Below, one piece after another: positions 39,201 to 47,575 of a stretch of DNA of 64,000 nucleotides. The stretch's first letter is position 1. Every line of letters begins with the position of its first letter. This DNA comes from Nectonema munidae (Eukaryota; Nematomorpha; Nectonematoida; Nectonematidae), in contig JAUIRK010000664.1 in assembly GCA_030549495.1 (NCBI GenBank), forward strand, positions 395,001 through 459,000, written 5' to 3'. The notes beneath the pieces were generated by a model that was not told where the DNA came from, ran no database searches, and saw nothing but the letters and a program-made list of their open reading frames with translations. Made by a program: the position numbers and the translations under genes.

Positions 39201-41883
39201 GTGTACTCTTAGTGATGATGATCGAGTGCAAGAGGACTTAGCATTTCTAGTTATATCTAACAGCACCTTGTATGCACAATTATAATAAGTAGATATTTTA
39301 CATATAATAAATAATGAATCACTTTGATCTTGGCATAGGAGAAGAAAAGTCTTGCATACACTTTCTTAAGTTCTTTAATTTGCTACGTGACAAGATGACT
39401 CGCGTGTTGAGTATTCCACATACACATGAAGTGAATATTGTACACGAATACTTTTACAGCACGTGAAAGATCATCTTGGAACAGTTAAACAATCTCAATC
39501 GTACCATGTGTGTCTTCTTTTTCTAATCTCATTTTTGACAATTAATTTTTTTAATTGTCAAAAATTTTATACAATAATGCCTTCATTAGTTAACAACTTT
39601 TGTTGGAAAGACTTTGAATACATTTCCAAAGCCTCAATTATTCCTTATTTATTGACCGTCTCTGTGTAGACTTGTTCAGGATCGGTTAAAATCGGGTGCA
39701 AGTGGCTCATTTCTATGGTCTGATCCGATCTGGTTCGTAGATATTATAGGTTCAAACTATAGGCCAGTGATTCCCAACCTTTTTTCTCTTATGGCCCTTT
39801 TTCAAACTGGAAAATTTTATGTCGACCCCTTATTTTTTATCACTACCAATTCTAATTTTTCTTTCAAGTGTTCTTATGTATCAAAAATATGAGAATTTGT
39901 GAGCAGTTGTCAATCACTATTTCTTATTTGTTTACTCAATTTTGTACAGTGTATATTTTTAAGCCTTCTTCATTAATTTTATCAAATCAAAAAAGTTAAC
40001 ATGTTTAGTTTGAGTGTTGAACTTTTTTGCTATAATATATCTTTCTTTCCAATTTCAGAACTTTCACTCAAGAATTTTTCTTTAAAAAACATTGACATTT
40101 TTTATTCAATAAATATTTAATTTTTCTCAAAATGTGCAATATTCTAAAAAATATTGTGGACTGCTTGGAGGTGCATCGACCATGTTGAGAAACACTGCTA
40201 TAGACGGTCTAGCCCAGTTGTGCTCTGGATATTATGAGGGCCGGGCTTTGTACAATGTACAGGTGTACCTCTATGTAATCAACACTTTTATTGCGTCGCT
40301 GTGCCTGTCGTTATTAAAGAGGTTTCGTTGTATATATTTTGTATTCCCTGCTACTCTTATTTTTACTTTAGATGGAATTGTGAATTGTCGATCAAGTAAT
40401 AACATGCCGCAATCCGCTCCATTTCTCTCTCCTCCGCAACCCCACAAGTGTCCCACCTGTGGTGCTTCTTCGTCTTCCTCAAACGTATTTTTCGCATTTT
40501 TTTTTGTCGATCAGTTTTCTTATACTCCTACAAAACCGTATCTCACTGTTTTACAAATCATTATTTTATGTGTTGTGCATTTCAGAAGAGGATTTAAACC
40601 CAGGTTTCTCTACCTGGTGCGACGAAAATGGAATTCAGGTGGGCAATTTTTTTAAGTTCCGTATCGTTTAAGCAAATATTCAAATATTTTTTCAAAACGG
40701 ATTTTTGACATAAAAATTTGATGTAATAGAAATTTCAATCAAAGAGAATTTTTTTTCGAATCATAAATCTGAGCTAAAAGATTACCCATTCTTCACAATT
40801 GAAGACTTAAACTCAAAATAGAAGAATGAGTAGTAGTTTCTGTAGAAGAAAATTTTGAGGATGCGTGTATCGAACTTAAATGGAATGAAGAATTCAAATT
40901 AAAGATTGATTGACTATAAGAAGGTTGAGTTTAACTCATTACGCCTAGTCCGAAATCTTAACGAATTGCTTCATATATTTTATATGCATTGTTCTAAACA
41001 GTAACTTTATGTTATTCAGGTGTTGGCACATCAATGTGAATAGGGGTCGCAACTTATAAAAAAAAACCAGATAAATCTTTATTTATTTACAGACTTGGAC
41101 TAAAAACGATGCTTTTGACTCCTTTATGGGGTCAAAAGTGAGGTTAAGTTAAATATGCTAAAATAGAATAAATACAAGAATCTAAAAATGAAAAATCTTA
41201 TTTTTGAATTTTTTTCGAGATAATAATGTTGCCTCATCATAAAGTTCTAGAAATAAGCACTTTTAGTGAATAAAAACTTTTGGAATGAAAAATAATTTCA
41301 ACATAAAATTAGATATACCTGAAACAAGTATACCAACTTATTTCAGGTTCACAATAGACACGCGTGACTGTCGATCTATTCAAGATTAGGTTTTCCCTAA
41401 TTCAAGCTGTAATTCTAATCTACGCTCTTCTAAAAAATAATTTCACATATTTTGTATTGAATAGAAACATTGTTGATTTAGGCGAACAACCCCTCTTCCG
41501 CAAGCAAGCCCAATAATGGGAGCAGCAGTTTCTCTGGTGTAAAGAAGTTCCCTGAAGACTCCACTGAATCCAAGTCCTTCGCGAAACCTTCTTCTTCTTC
41601 AAACTCTCATCTGCATCCTTCACAAAATTCTGTATTTCCGCCCTCTCCTCAAACATACCCTGAATGCGTCAATAACGATCCCTCCGTAAACATAAATACA
41701 TTATTCGGTCATCGCTGGATATCCCCTTATAGATCTTTCCTCAGATATGTCAGTAGATTGTTCAAGAACTCTTTCAAGTGTGCCCGTTTAGTGTTTTTGT
41801 TTGGACCCAAGGATCCATCTTTTAATTGCCAATGTTCTATTTTTGGAACAAATTTTGAAATGCATGCTATTTTTTATTTTTGA
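21030..41883 (+). CDS. CCDC6: CCDC6 homologue, coiled-coil domain protein 6
   Basis: Nine coding exons join without breaking frame: 21030-21254, 26780-26929, 29370-29498, 33267-33370, 35750-35955, 38184-38340, 38871-38971, 40372-40484 and 41482-41883, giving 528 residues against 474 in human. Every intron is GT-AG. The product is one long coiled coil: [40 protein letters not shown] and [17 protein letters not shown] are near-identical to vertebrate CCDC6 from memory. A Ser/Pro-rich tail follows, lacking the long proline runs of the human protein. Vertebrate CCDC6 is a cytosolic and nuclear scaffold linked to the DNA-damage response and is a fusion partner of RET; that is family knowledge, not visible here. 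The 3' end is least certain: a 53-base optional exon (40586-40638) also fits, and the final stop lies in piggyBac-like sequence. No clear promoter motif is seen upstream of the ATG. Confidence 0.9.
21635..21899. mobile_element. hAT MITE, 265 bp, perfect target duplication
   Basis: Starts CAGTGCCCGCGCT and ends AGCGCGGGCACTG, a perfect 13-bp inverted pair. CATATGCA is duplicated exactly at 21627-21634 and 21900-21907. A G-run of about ten lies near the right end. It sits 380 bases inside CCDC6 intron 1. Confidence 0.93.
22022..22617 (+). other. Two open frames of unknown origin
   Basis: Frames at 22022-22264 and 22429-22617 are open for about 80 and 62 codons in very AT-rich DNA. They encode [19 protein letters not shown] and [19 protein letters not shown], which look more protein-like than the surroundings, but I recognise no family. 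Neither has convincing splice links to CCDC6. They may be part of a transposon captured in intron 1. Confidence 0.25.
22923..24542. mobile_element. Possible hAT element, about 1.6 kb
   Basis: CAGTGGTTCTTAACC at 22923 and GGTGAGAAACACTG ending at 24542 are related inverted hAT-type ends. The 8-base flanks do not match, so they could belong to two different elements. A piggyBac-type MITE is nested at 23804-23933. No transposase was recognised between. Confidence 0.4.
23804..23933. mobile_element. piggyBac-type MITE, 130 bp
   Basis: TTAA occurs on both sides (23800-23803 and 23934-23937). Ends GCCATTTAAGA and TCGTAAATGGG are inverted with two mismatches. The interior repeats GCAGACGA three times and carries a TTCC-n-GGAA palindrome. 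A TCGTCTGC-TTTTTCAAT segment is shared, in inverse orientation, with the MITE at 55960-56084. Confidence 0.7.
26014..26672. mobile_element. hAT (Charlie-like) element, 659 bp
   Basis: Starts CAGGGGTGTCAAAC and ends GTTTGACACCCTTG, the widespread Charlie-type hAT terminus, with the usual GGGCCGC and GGCCCGC blocks just inside each end. Flanks TTCCATAG (26006-26013) and TTCCATAT (26673-26680) form an 8-bp duplication with one mismatch. No transposase remains. Confidence 0.92.
26780..26929 (+). CDS. CCDC6: CCDC6 exon 2
   Basis: Fifty codons. Acceptor TTTTAG|CAA, donor CAG|GTTTCT, both phase 0. Encodes [26 protein letters not shown] and [12 protein letters not shown], each aligned to vertebrate CCDC6 with conservative changes only. 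Confidence 0.95.
26983..27024 (+). mobile_element. tRNA-like SINE head, copy B
   Basis: GGCAGACGGCCGAACAGTGG then GAGCGTAGGGTTTAGATC matches the SINE heads at 57654-57705 (minus) and at the right edge of the window. The A-box-like part is more diverged here. Its body cannot be delimited. Confidence 0.5.
27627..28010 (-). pseudogene. LINE 3' fragment: reverse transcriptase tail
   Basis: The minus-strand frame of 127 codons contains [20 protein letters not shown] and, near its end, [17 protein letters not shown] and SKGRPR. This is the conserved C-terminal tail (WxGHVxRM ... GRPRxxW) of RTE/I-like LINE polyproteins. It is 5'-truncated and lies antisense in CCDC6 intron 2. It belongs to a different family from the LINE at 13866. 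Confidence 0.85.
28601..28936. mobile_element. hAT MITE, 336 bp
   Basis: CAGTGATTCCCAAATT and AAATTGGGAACCACTG are inverted hAT-type ends. The immediate flanks GACTAGAT and GGAAAGAG do not match, so the duplication is lost or one boundary is off by a few bases. The interior is non-coding. Confidence 0.75.
29370..29498 (+). CDS. CCDC6: CCDC6 exon 3
   Basis: Forty-three codons, the same length as the corresponding vertebrate segment. Acceptor ATTTAG|TTG, donor AAA|GTACAC, phase 0. Encodes [20 protein letters not shown] and [12 protein letters not shown]. Confidence 0.95.
30225..30410 (+). mobile_element. Possible tRNA-derived SINE with good B box
   Basis: GGTTAGATTCCCG at about 30269-30281 matches the RNA polymerase III B box with one change, and TTGTCATGGATTTAAAATGC about 45 bases upstream is an acceptable A box. 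The sequence cannot fold as a convincing tRNA cloverleaf by eye, so a SINE or decayed tRNA is more likely than a tRNA gene. Confidence 0.4.
30769..30888. repeat. Inverted repeat around a TA-rich loop
   Basis: ACAACATATGCAGAAGTAAT near 30770 pairs with ATTACTACATATGTTGT near 30869, extending imperfectly through TAGTAGTA runs, about 28 bases per arm. It could be the end of an unrecognised element. Confidence 0.6.
30940..31029 (-). mobile_element. hAT-type terminus (single end)
   Basis: Read on the minus strand from 31029 it begins CAGTGCTTCTCAAAAGGTGC followed by GCGCCGCGG, a typical hAT MITE end and GC-rich against its surroundings. No partner end was found. Confidence 0.45.
31045..31500 (-). 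pseudogene. piggyBac transposase C-terminal remnant
   Basis: Reading on the minus strand from about 31490, [20 protein letters not shown] matches the block around the third catalytic aspartate of piggyBac transposases; then, in another frame, [20 protein letters not shown] matches the insertion and final DDE segment. A cysteine-rich tail follows: [11 protein letters not shown] and, after a stop, [13 protein letters not shown], typical of the C-terminal zinc-binding domain. At least one frameshift and one stop are present. The N-terminal part is missing, probably cut off where the hAT element begins at 31546. Confidence 0.82.
31546..32611 (+). mobile_element. hAT element, 1.07 kb, with transposase remnant
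   Basis: CAGGGGTTTCCAACT at the left and AGTTGGCAACCACTG at the right are inverted with two mismatches. Flanks TCAGACTG and ATCTAAGG do not match. On the plus strand 31850-32020 and 32040-32290 encode [17 protein letters not shown] then, after breaks, RIEKLSNM in another frame, the hAT dimerisation region of ZBED5/FAM200-like transposases. The open frame 31694-32020 is the best preserved piece. Confidence 0.82.
33267..33370 (+). CDS. CCDC6: CCDC6 exon 4
   Basis: Acceptor AAATAG|TTG, donor AG|GTTTTC, leaving a codon split after two bases. Encodes [20 protein letters not shown] and [14 protein letters not shown], the most conserved block of the family. Confidence 0.96.
33371..35749 (+). other. 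CCDC6 intron 4
   Basis: Contains an ATT/ATA microsatellite at 33903-33935 and a short CA run at about 35449-35463. No transposon ends or coding sequence were recognised. Confidence 0.7.
35750..35955 (+). CDS. CCDC6: CCDC6 exon 5
   Basis: The acceptor GCTTAG|G, not the downstream TTACAG, keeps frame and gives [18 protein letters not shown], equal to the vertebrate RILQEKLDQPVSAPPSP region. Then [18 protein letters not shown], equal to the next coiled-coil segment. Donor CATC|GTAAAC leaves one base of a split codon. Confidence 0.92.
35956..38183 (+). other. CCDC6 intron 5
   Basis: 2.2 kb of AT-rich DNA with a short GTT run near 36200. No transposon ends or conserved sequence were recognised. 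Confidence 0.7.
38184..38340 (+). CDS. CCDC6: CCDC6 exon 6
   Basis: Acceptor AAATAG|AC completes a His codon, giving [16 protein letters not shown], equal to vertebrate HSEKMAQYLEEE. It ends [12 protein letters not shown], equal to SESESSLEMDDER. Compared with vertebrates the central coiled coil is shortened. Donor ATAG|GTAAGT is a strong consensus. Confidence 0.92.
38871..38971 (+). CDS. CCDC6: CCDC6 exon 7
   Basis: Acceptor TTTTAG|G completes an Arg codon; donor CTG|GTAAGT. Encodes [15 protein letters not shown] and [12 protein letters not shown], resembling the Ser/Pro-rich region after the coiled coil (PYTPSPSSS in human). Identity is low but position and composition agree. Confidence 0.75.
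38972..40371 (+). other. CCDC6 intron 7
   Basis: 1.4 kb carrying a hAT MITE in its second half. The rest shows nothing recognisable. Confidence 0.7.
39765..40197. mobile_element. hAT MITE, 433 bp
   Basis: CAGTGATTCCCAACC at the left and GTTGAGAAACACTG at the right are inverted hAT ends. Flanks CTATAGGC (39757-39764) and CTATAGAC (40198-40205) form an 8-bp duplication with one mismatch and the central TA typical of Buster-type hAT insertion. It ends 174 bases before CCDC6 exon 8. Confidence 0.9.
40372..40484 (+). CDS. CCDC6: CCDC6 exon 8
   Basis: Acceptor ACTTTAG|AT completes an Asp codon. Encodes [19 protein letters not shown] and [12 protein letters not shown]. Donor AAAC|GTATTT at 40485 keeps frame into exon 10. 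A second donor, TGTG|GTGCTT at 40462, would instead lead in frame to the optional exon at 40586. The CPTC pair suggests a half zinc knuckle. Confidence 0.65.
40586..40638 (+). CDS. CCDC6: CCDC6 optional exon 9
   Basis: Fifty-three bases with a good acceptor (GCATTTCAG|AA) and donor (CAG|GTGGGC). It is open only in the frame reached from exon 7 or from the shorter form of exon 8, giving [18 protein letters not shown], and then joins exon 10 in frame. From the longer exon 8 it meets a stop at once. It may therefore be alternative to the end of exon 8. Confidence 0.4.
41482..41883 (+). CDS. CCDC6: CCDC6 last exon, C-terminus
   Basis: Acceptor GATTTAG|GCG, phase 0. The first 68 codons are Ser/Pro/Asn-rich ([32 protein letters not shown]), like the disordered tails of CCDC6 proteins. 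After 41685 the composition becomes hydrophobic, and from about 41824 the frame runs into piggyBac-like sequence that supplies the TGA at 41881 and an AATAAA near 42059. A donor TCC|GTAAAC at 41686 may be the true exon end. Confidence 0.6.
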   Translation, partial: ANNPSSASKPNNGSSSFSGVKKFPEDSTESKSFAKPSSSSNSHLHPSQNSVFPPSPQTYPECVNNDPSVNINTLFGHRWISPYRSFLRYVSRLFKNSFKCARLVFLFGPKDPSFNCQCSIFGTNFEMHAIFYF

Positions 41884-42860
41884 GTAGTGTTATATATTTT
41901 ACTAATTTAATTTTTTTTTTGAAAAAAAGTTATTTATCGATAAAAATATAACAAGAATGCACTTTTATACCAAATTTTGATTAAAATTTTGACCTATTTT
42001 AAAGTTAGTATGTTTTATTTTTTATATCTTTAGGTGTATTTATATAAAAAATACTGCAAATAAAATTTAATATGTATTTTTTATTTAAAAATATTTAATG
42101 TTTAGAAATTTAGTTTCTTATCAATGTTCCAATATTGGAAATTAAAGATTTTGCTTTAGAATCAGGTGTTTTAAAGCAAGGTAATGAAATATTGTCATTT
42201 TGCCACAAAGTTATAGTAATTTTGACTCTGAAAGTGAAGATATTAACACTTTGGAGCTTGAAGGTGTAGATCCTAAAAGTATGTGGGGAGCTTGAATTGT
42301 TTTAGGTGATGAAGACACTTTTAATACAAGTAAAAAAAGTTTTGCAAAAAAACTATGCTACGTTTGAAAATGTATTGCAAGATTTGAAAAATAATAATTT
42401 GCTGGAAACTGTTTTCCTTTGCATTGATAAAACTCCCTATAAATTATTGAAATATTTACAGTAGATTATATAAATTATTTAGCTGGTATGACAAATTTAT
42501 ATGCCAAACAAAACTCTCTAGTTTTACTCTACAACTTCTGATGAACTTTTTCAGTATTTTGGTATTGTGAGTTTTTTGTAATGACTTGAGTATAGATGAG
42601 GAGGTGGACCTTACTATGCGAAGAAAGCCGATTCGTTTTGGATACAAGATTTGAATGATGGGTACCCTTTTCCGTGGAAATTTAATACGTGCCTAAGATG
42701 ATAATAAAAATAAAAAAATCTTTCTGTCAAAGACGTTAGAATAGAGAATAGCTTGCATGAAAAGTGCTTTCCTTTTCATCACAAATGCTAATCCTTTTTT
42801 AAATGAATTTTTATCTTGAATATTATTACCCTAGGCGCCACGTTCCATTTTTGAACAATT
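41822..42860 (+). pseudogene. piggyBac transposon remnant
   Basis: A TTAA near 41822-41825 is followed by TTGCCAATGTTC and TTTTTGGAACA, a terminus-like palindrome repeated at 42834-42864 after CCCTAGGCGCC. Between, 42180-42290 is acidic like a piggyBac N-terminus, and 42585-42650 encodes LSIDEEVDLTMRRKPIRFGY, equal to the second catalytic-aspartate block (SIDE.....K.....KP.R.G.K). GYPFPWKFNT follows in another frame. Stops and frameshifts break it throughout. Confidence 0.65.
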
Positions 42861-42869
42861 TATTTTTGT

Positions 42870-45830
42870 TTTCTCAGTTTTCTAAACTTAAGCATATTTT
42901 TAAGTGACTTTTTTTGAAAAAAGAATCTCAAGCAAAAGTTATAGTGGCGTTTAAGCCCGCAAACTTTTTTTTATATTTATTAGTAAACATTTTGAAGTAT
43001 GACCAATTTCCATTTGCTGTAGCAATAATAAATGATTTTGTTCACAATATTAAAGAGCACACCAATTTGTTTCGCTTCTACCACTCGAGTATTTGTGGTA
43101 ATTTTTGAAAAATGTGAGAATTAAAAATCTTTTTTATAATTTCAATACAAGTAATCAAAATGGCGAAATTACCACTTTTTGTTCGTTTTTTTTATGTGAA
43201 AGTTTTCCTAACTAACCAGTTTCGTTATAAGTAAAGCGGATTCATTTAATACACAAGGAACAGCGAATTCTCCATTTCGAATACTTGTGTTAAAGATGTA
43301 AAAATGTTTTTAATTTGAATTCAAATAATTTTCGCGTAATAAAACAAACCTACTTTTAGAAGTGAAGAGATTAATTTTTTAATATTAACAATATGAATTT
43401 TCCAAACATTTTTGTAATTTTATATTCTTTCCAATAAATTTCATAGGGATAACGAGGTCTCACTGTGTATACAAATTTGTTATCAGAAAGTTCTCAATTT
43501 TGAAAATATTCTCCCGTAACCGAGTCGTTGGAATTACCATCTAGCTTTGATTTTATGCTTAGTTTTTTTATTGGATATGTTCTATAAAAGATCTCAAACA
43601 ATTTTATTGCTTATTTCAAAATTTTAGGAAAACTGCTGATGACTAATCCCATTTGTTCGTTTTCTCTCAAGCATGCGCCAATCACACTGCACCTTTCGTG
43701 ACTTCATCCTATCTCCATAATCATGATCATCAATCTTACACATTCTCCCTTACTTTTAAGCTGGCGGAAGCAAAAACAACAACAATCTCCTTTCATCTGC
43801 CTCTATACTCTTTCGCTTTATTTTCCTCATGCCATTTTTTGTTGGAGTTGTGTTTAGTATTCAGTTGTTATTTATCTACATGCTCATCTATCAACCTCAC
43901 AAAGCTTCATCACCTGCTCCTGCAAGAATATACTGAAAGAATTATTTTTTTCTACTCTCTTTTTTGTCATTAAAATATGCTGCAGTGACTTCCTAATATT
44001 TTGTCTCTTAAAATTAATTTTAGCTCCTTCTATGGTTTTGAAGGGAATATTTAATTTTAATTATTTATATATTTAATATATAATACACATGTGTAAAAGG
44101 TAAACAAATCAATAATGTTTTGAATATTCTTGGCTCTGAGAAGAACTTGACAATTTCTTTTCACGAAGAACATCAAGATATTCTATTCAAAACAAAATTC
44201 ACCCGATATACTTTTGAAGCTTACCCAGTTAAGTTTTCTCTTTCATGAAAGGATAAGATTAACAATTTGCTCACGTTTTCTTGTAGGGCTTGCAAAAAAT
44301 TTAATGAATTAGAAATGGCCTCACCATTCGAAGAAATCTTCTATTTCGCCCAAAGACAAATAATAAATAAGTAACACAGGTGCATTATTTGAAAAAAAAA
44401 TCGGGAAGATATCTATGTGCCTTTCAATGTATCCGTAAAGTAAAGCTTCTAATTACATTAACTTGTTTTAAACTGCCTTGCAATCTTAACCTTAAACATT
44501 GAAGCCGTCCTCACTATTTTGAGTCAACATTGGAAAACTTTGAGGAAAACTTGATTTAGAGGCATGCAACAAATGGACTTTATCTCGACTTTTGTTCCTG
44601 ATTATAAAGTGGAAATTAATACGATGCTGTTTTGGGTATCGGAAATGAAGTACACGTCCTACTGTATATAATATGTTTAAGACGTTTATAATTATGTTAG
44701 ATGAAAAAAATAGGTATATGTTGGGCATGCAAACGTAGGCAGATATTTGTTTTAAAAAAATTAAGGATTCATTTGTCAAATTTATTCACAAAAATAAGTT
44801 GGATGATATTTTTAAAATCTCACATACGTACGTAGTAGAAAGAAATGTGAATAATTTGCAATAATAATTATGATAGCGGAAAAGAGAGAGAAAGGATAAG
44901 TTCTTTAATAGACAAAAATTCACTCCACATCCTCCGGGGAATGCACATCTGGTTGAGATTGATTGATGTATTGTTGTTGAATTTCAGTTGTATCCATTGC
45001 TTCGATGCGAGATTGATTGTTAGAATCTAAGTTACAGGGTGACGTTTTAAGTAATAATAAAAATGTTTGTTTAAAGTCAATCAATATATAATTAAAGTGT
45101 TTCGGAAATTTTTCTTACAAATTTGCAAATCATTTAAAAGCTAAATTTTAATATTATACCTCTCTTTTAAACGGTGCCTCAAATAATGAGTAAATTTTCC
45201 TTTATTTTATTAATACTCAAAGCACATCAAATTAGTTAACTTTTCAGACACAATGAATACAAGACAACTGGAGAACGTGTATTGCGAGGAAGGAGACACT
45301 CAACATCTTTTTCTCAACTTCTAACGTAAAGAGATATTCTTCAACGTTTGTTTTCTCCAAAAATTCCAAGAGGTTCAGGTTGAAACTGCAAACCTAGTGC
45401 TTGAAGAGGTTGATGCAGTGTGGGACCAAAATGCTGAAAGGATCACAACAATTTCCCTAAAGTCAGTAGCGGATTCAGACGAGCAAGATCGCCCCTACGA
45501 ATTTTTAGCCAATCAAAATTAGTTTGAATTTGAGAAAGAAGAGTTATATTTCAGATGGGTGAGTTGATGTGGGTAAATGTTCTTTGTGTAATACGAGGAA
45601 TACAAGTAAAACTCTAGGAATTCATTCATAATGCTTTTGAATTCGAGAGCAGACTTGATGTAGAAACACAAGTCCCCATTTTAACCCTATTTACATTTCC
45701 TCAGTGACGGGGGGGGGTCTAAAATAGCCTCATTCGCCCACTCGGTTTTTCTTGAATGAATGCTAATTTTTACAAAATTTTCGCGTGCCCTACTAAATGA
45801 TTGATTGCGAATCTGATCGTGACATTTATT
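42870..45830. other. Intergenic, few features
   Basis: A C/T-rich stretch at 43640-43930 is open for 106 codons but shows no recognised domain. At 43442-43473, minus strand, CAGTGAGACCTCGTTATCCC is a pogo-like transposon end without a partner. Around 45250-45570 a stretch encodes NLVLEEVDAVWDQNAERI, interrupted by stops, which I cannot assign. A G-run lies at about 45709-45717. Confidence 0.45.
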
Positions 45831-45924
45831 TTTTATAAAAATCAATCAAACTTGTCAAAAAGTGATTGATATTTGACAGCTCAACTAAAAAAAGAAACTT
45901 TTAGTTTAAATGGGTGTACAAATT

Positions 45925-47036
45925 TTTTTACACATATATACCCATTTTCAAATGTGCTGAACACGATGGTCACGTTTATTTTTTTTAAAAATCAATCAAA
46001 CATTGTCAAAATTTTGATTGACATATGACAGCCCAACTGAAAAAATTAACTCTTTATTTAAGTAGTTATAAAATGTTTTTTTTAACATTTTTGATTAATT
46101 TGTGACTTTTTTAAAATCGTGGTATGTTTGCGGTCAGATATATCGTACTGATTTTTGAACGATTTGTTTTCATGCTATTCTCCAAAGACTATATTCAAAT
46201 TTTTAATCATTTCATAAATGAATTTATTTTTCTTTGAAGTTTAGATTTTATTTGGAATCTATAATAAAACAAATTTTTTCAGTATCAAAATTTTCAATGA
46301 GGCACGAATATTAATTTTGATACTCATCATTATACTATAAAATTCATTCAAATATTTATGTTCAAATTTTTTTTTTCAATTTTAGACGATAGAATGAAAA
46401 TTACGCTGTGAATTATATTTCAACTGGAGTTTGCTAATTGTTTTTTTTCATTTTAGAGAAATGATACGACAACCAAATGATTAGATATAAAAAACGATCA
46501 AATTTTTATAATAAATAAATTATGTTTCAATTTTATCGTCTTCGTTCATTTGTATATTGTTTGATTATACGTATAAAACTTTCTGAAAATGGTCAAACAA
46601 GAAACTTATTTAAATTGACCGATTTAGCTTGTTTCGAGATATTGTAGAGTGATGGATAAACGAACGGTCTTTCTCCTTCAAATAAAATGATGCGCATCAA
46701 AATATGCCTCTACAGAGTCCTTGTTTTGTATTTAATTAATTTCATTAAAAAAAAATCACTTCATTGAATATAAAATCCCGTTTTTAGTTCTATATCATTT
46801 TCAGTTATATTTTATTTTTTTGCAATTTTGTTTTGCTTACTTATAATTCTATTTGTTCTGGGACAAAATAAATTACATATATAGCTACGTATAACTATTT
46901 AATCATGAAGTACTTTATTTCAGTTGAAGTGTCATATGTCAATCATTTTTTAACAGGTATGATTAATTTTTGTAAAAAATAAACATCACTGTTAGATTCA
47001 GCCTACTTGAAAATGGGTACATATGTGTAAAACACC
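45925..47036. mobile_element. Inverted-repeat element with about 120-bp arms
   Basis: 45925-46043 matches the reverse complement of 46911-47036 with moderate divergence; shared landmarks are ACACATAT, ACCCATTTTCAA, GCTGAA, TTTATTTTTT and TTGATTGACATATGACA. The loop of about 870 bp has no coding frame. A partial direct copy of the inner arm lies at 45836-45893. No target duplication was found. It is probably a foldback-type or MITE-like DNA element. Confidence 0.75.
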
Positions 47037-47099
47037 TGATTTGAACATTTGATTCACGCTTACAAGTATTTACAAATTCTAAATACAAAAACAAACTAT

Positions 47100-47575
47100 A
47101 AATATAAACCGCAAATTTTGTTTTTGGGAACAATTTTGAGAAGTGGACCACAAATTTATTTTACACTTATAGATAATTTTGAATCCAAATGCAAAAATAA
47201 TCTATAAATGAAATTGGCATTGTTGATTTGATATGAAAATGTGTATATTTCATGTAAAATTTGAGTGTTCTCGAAGACAGATTTTAGAAATAAACCGCAA
47301 CTTTGTTTCACATTGATCAGCATTTTCAAATTCTAAATGCAAAAAGAATTTATAAATGAAATTTCGATTGTTGATTTGTTATAATAAAGTGTATATTCCA
47401 TGTAAAATTTGAATGAATGTTTTCAGAGACAGATTTTAGAAGTAAACCGGAAGTTTCTTACACACTTATAGGTATTTTCAATTTCTGAATTCCAAAAATG
47501 AAATCAGCATACCCGATTTGATGTAAAAAAATATATTTCATGTAAAATTTGAAGGTATATTTTATTAGATATATT
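47100..47575. repeat. Satellite-like tandem repeat, about three units
   Basis: Units of about 160-187 bp begin AAACCGCAA or AAACCGGAA at 47107, 47294 and 47453 and contain TTTTCAAATTCTAAATGCAA, a TATAAATGAAAT block, TTGATTTG and TTCATGTAAAATTTGA. Units are diverged. The array directly follows the inverted-repeat element. Confidence 0.75.

Noticed and set aside
40134-40655. 173-codon plus-strand open frame in the CCDC6 region
   Set aside because: It crosses the end of a hAT MITE and runs through introns; only the pieces matching exon 8 and possibly exon 9 are supported.
43653-43973. 106-codon plus-strand open frame
   Set aside because: C/T-rich and hydrophobic without a domain or splice context; may be untranslated or chance.
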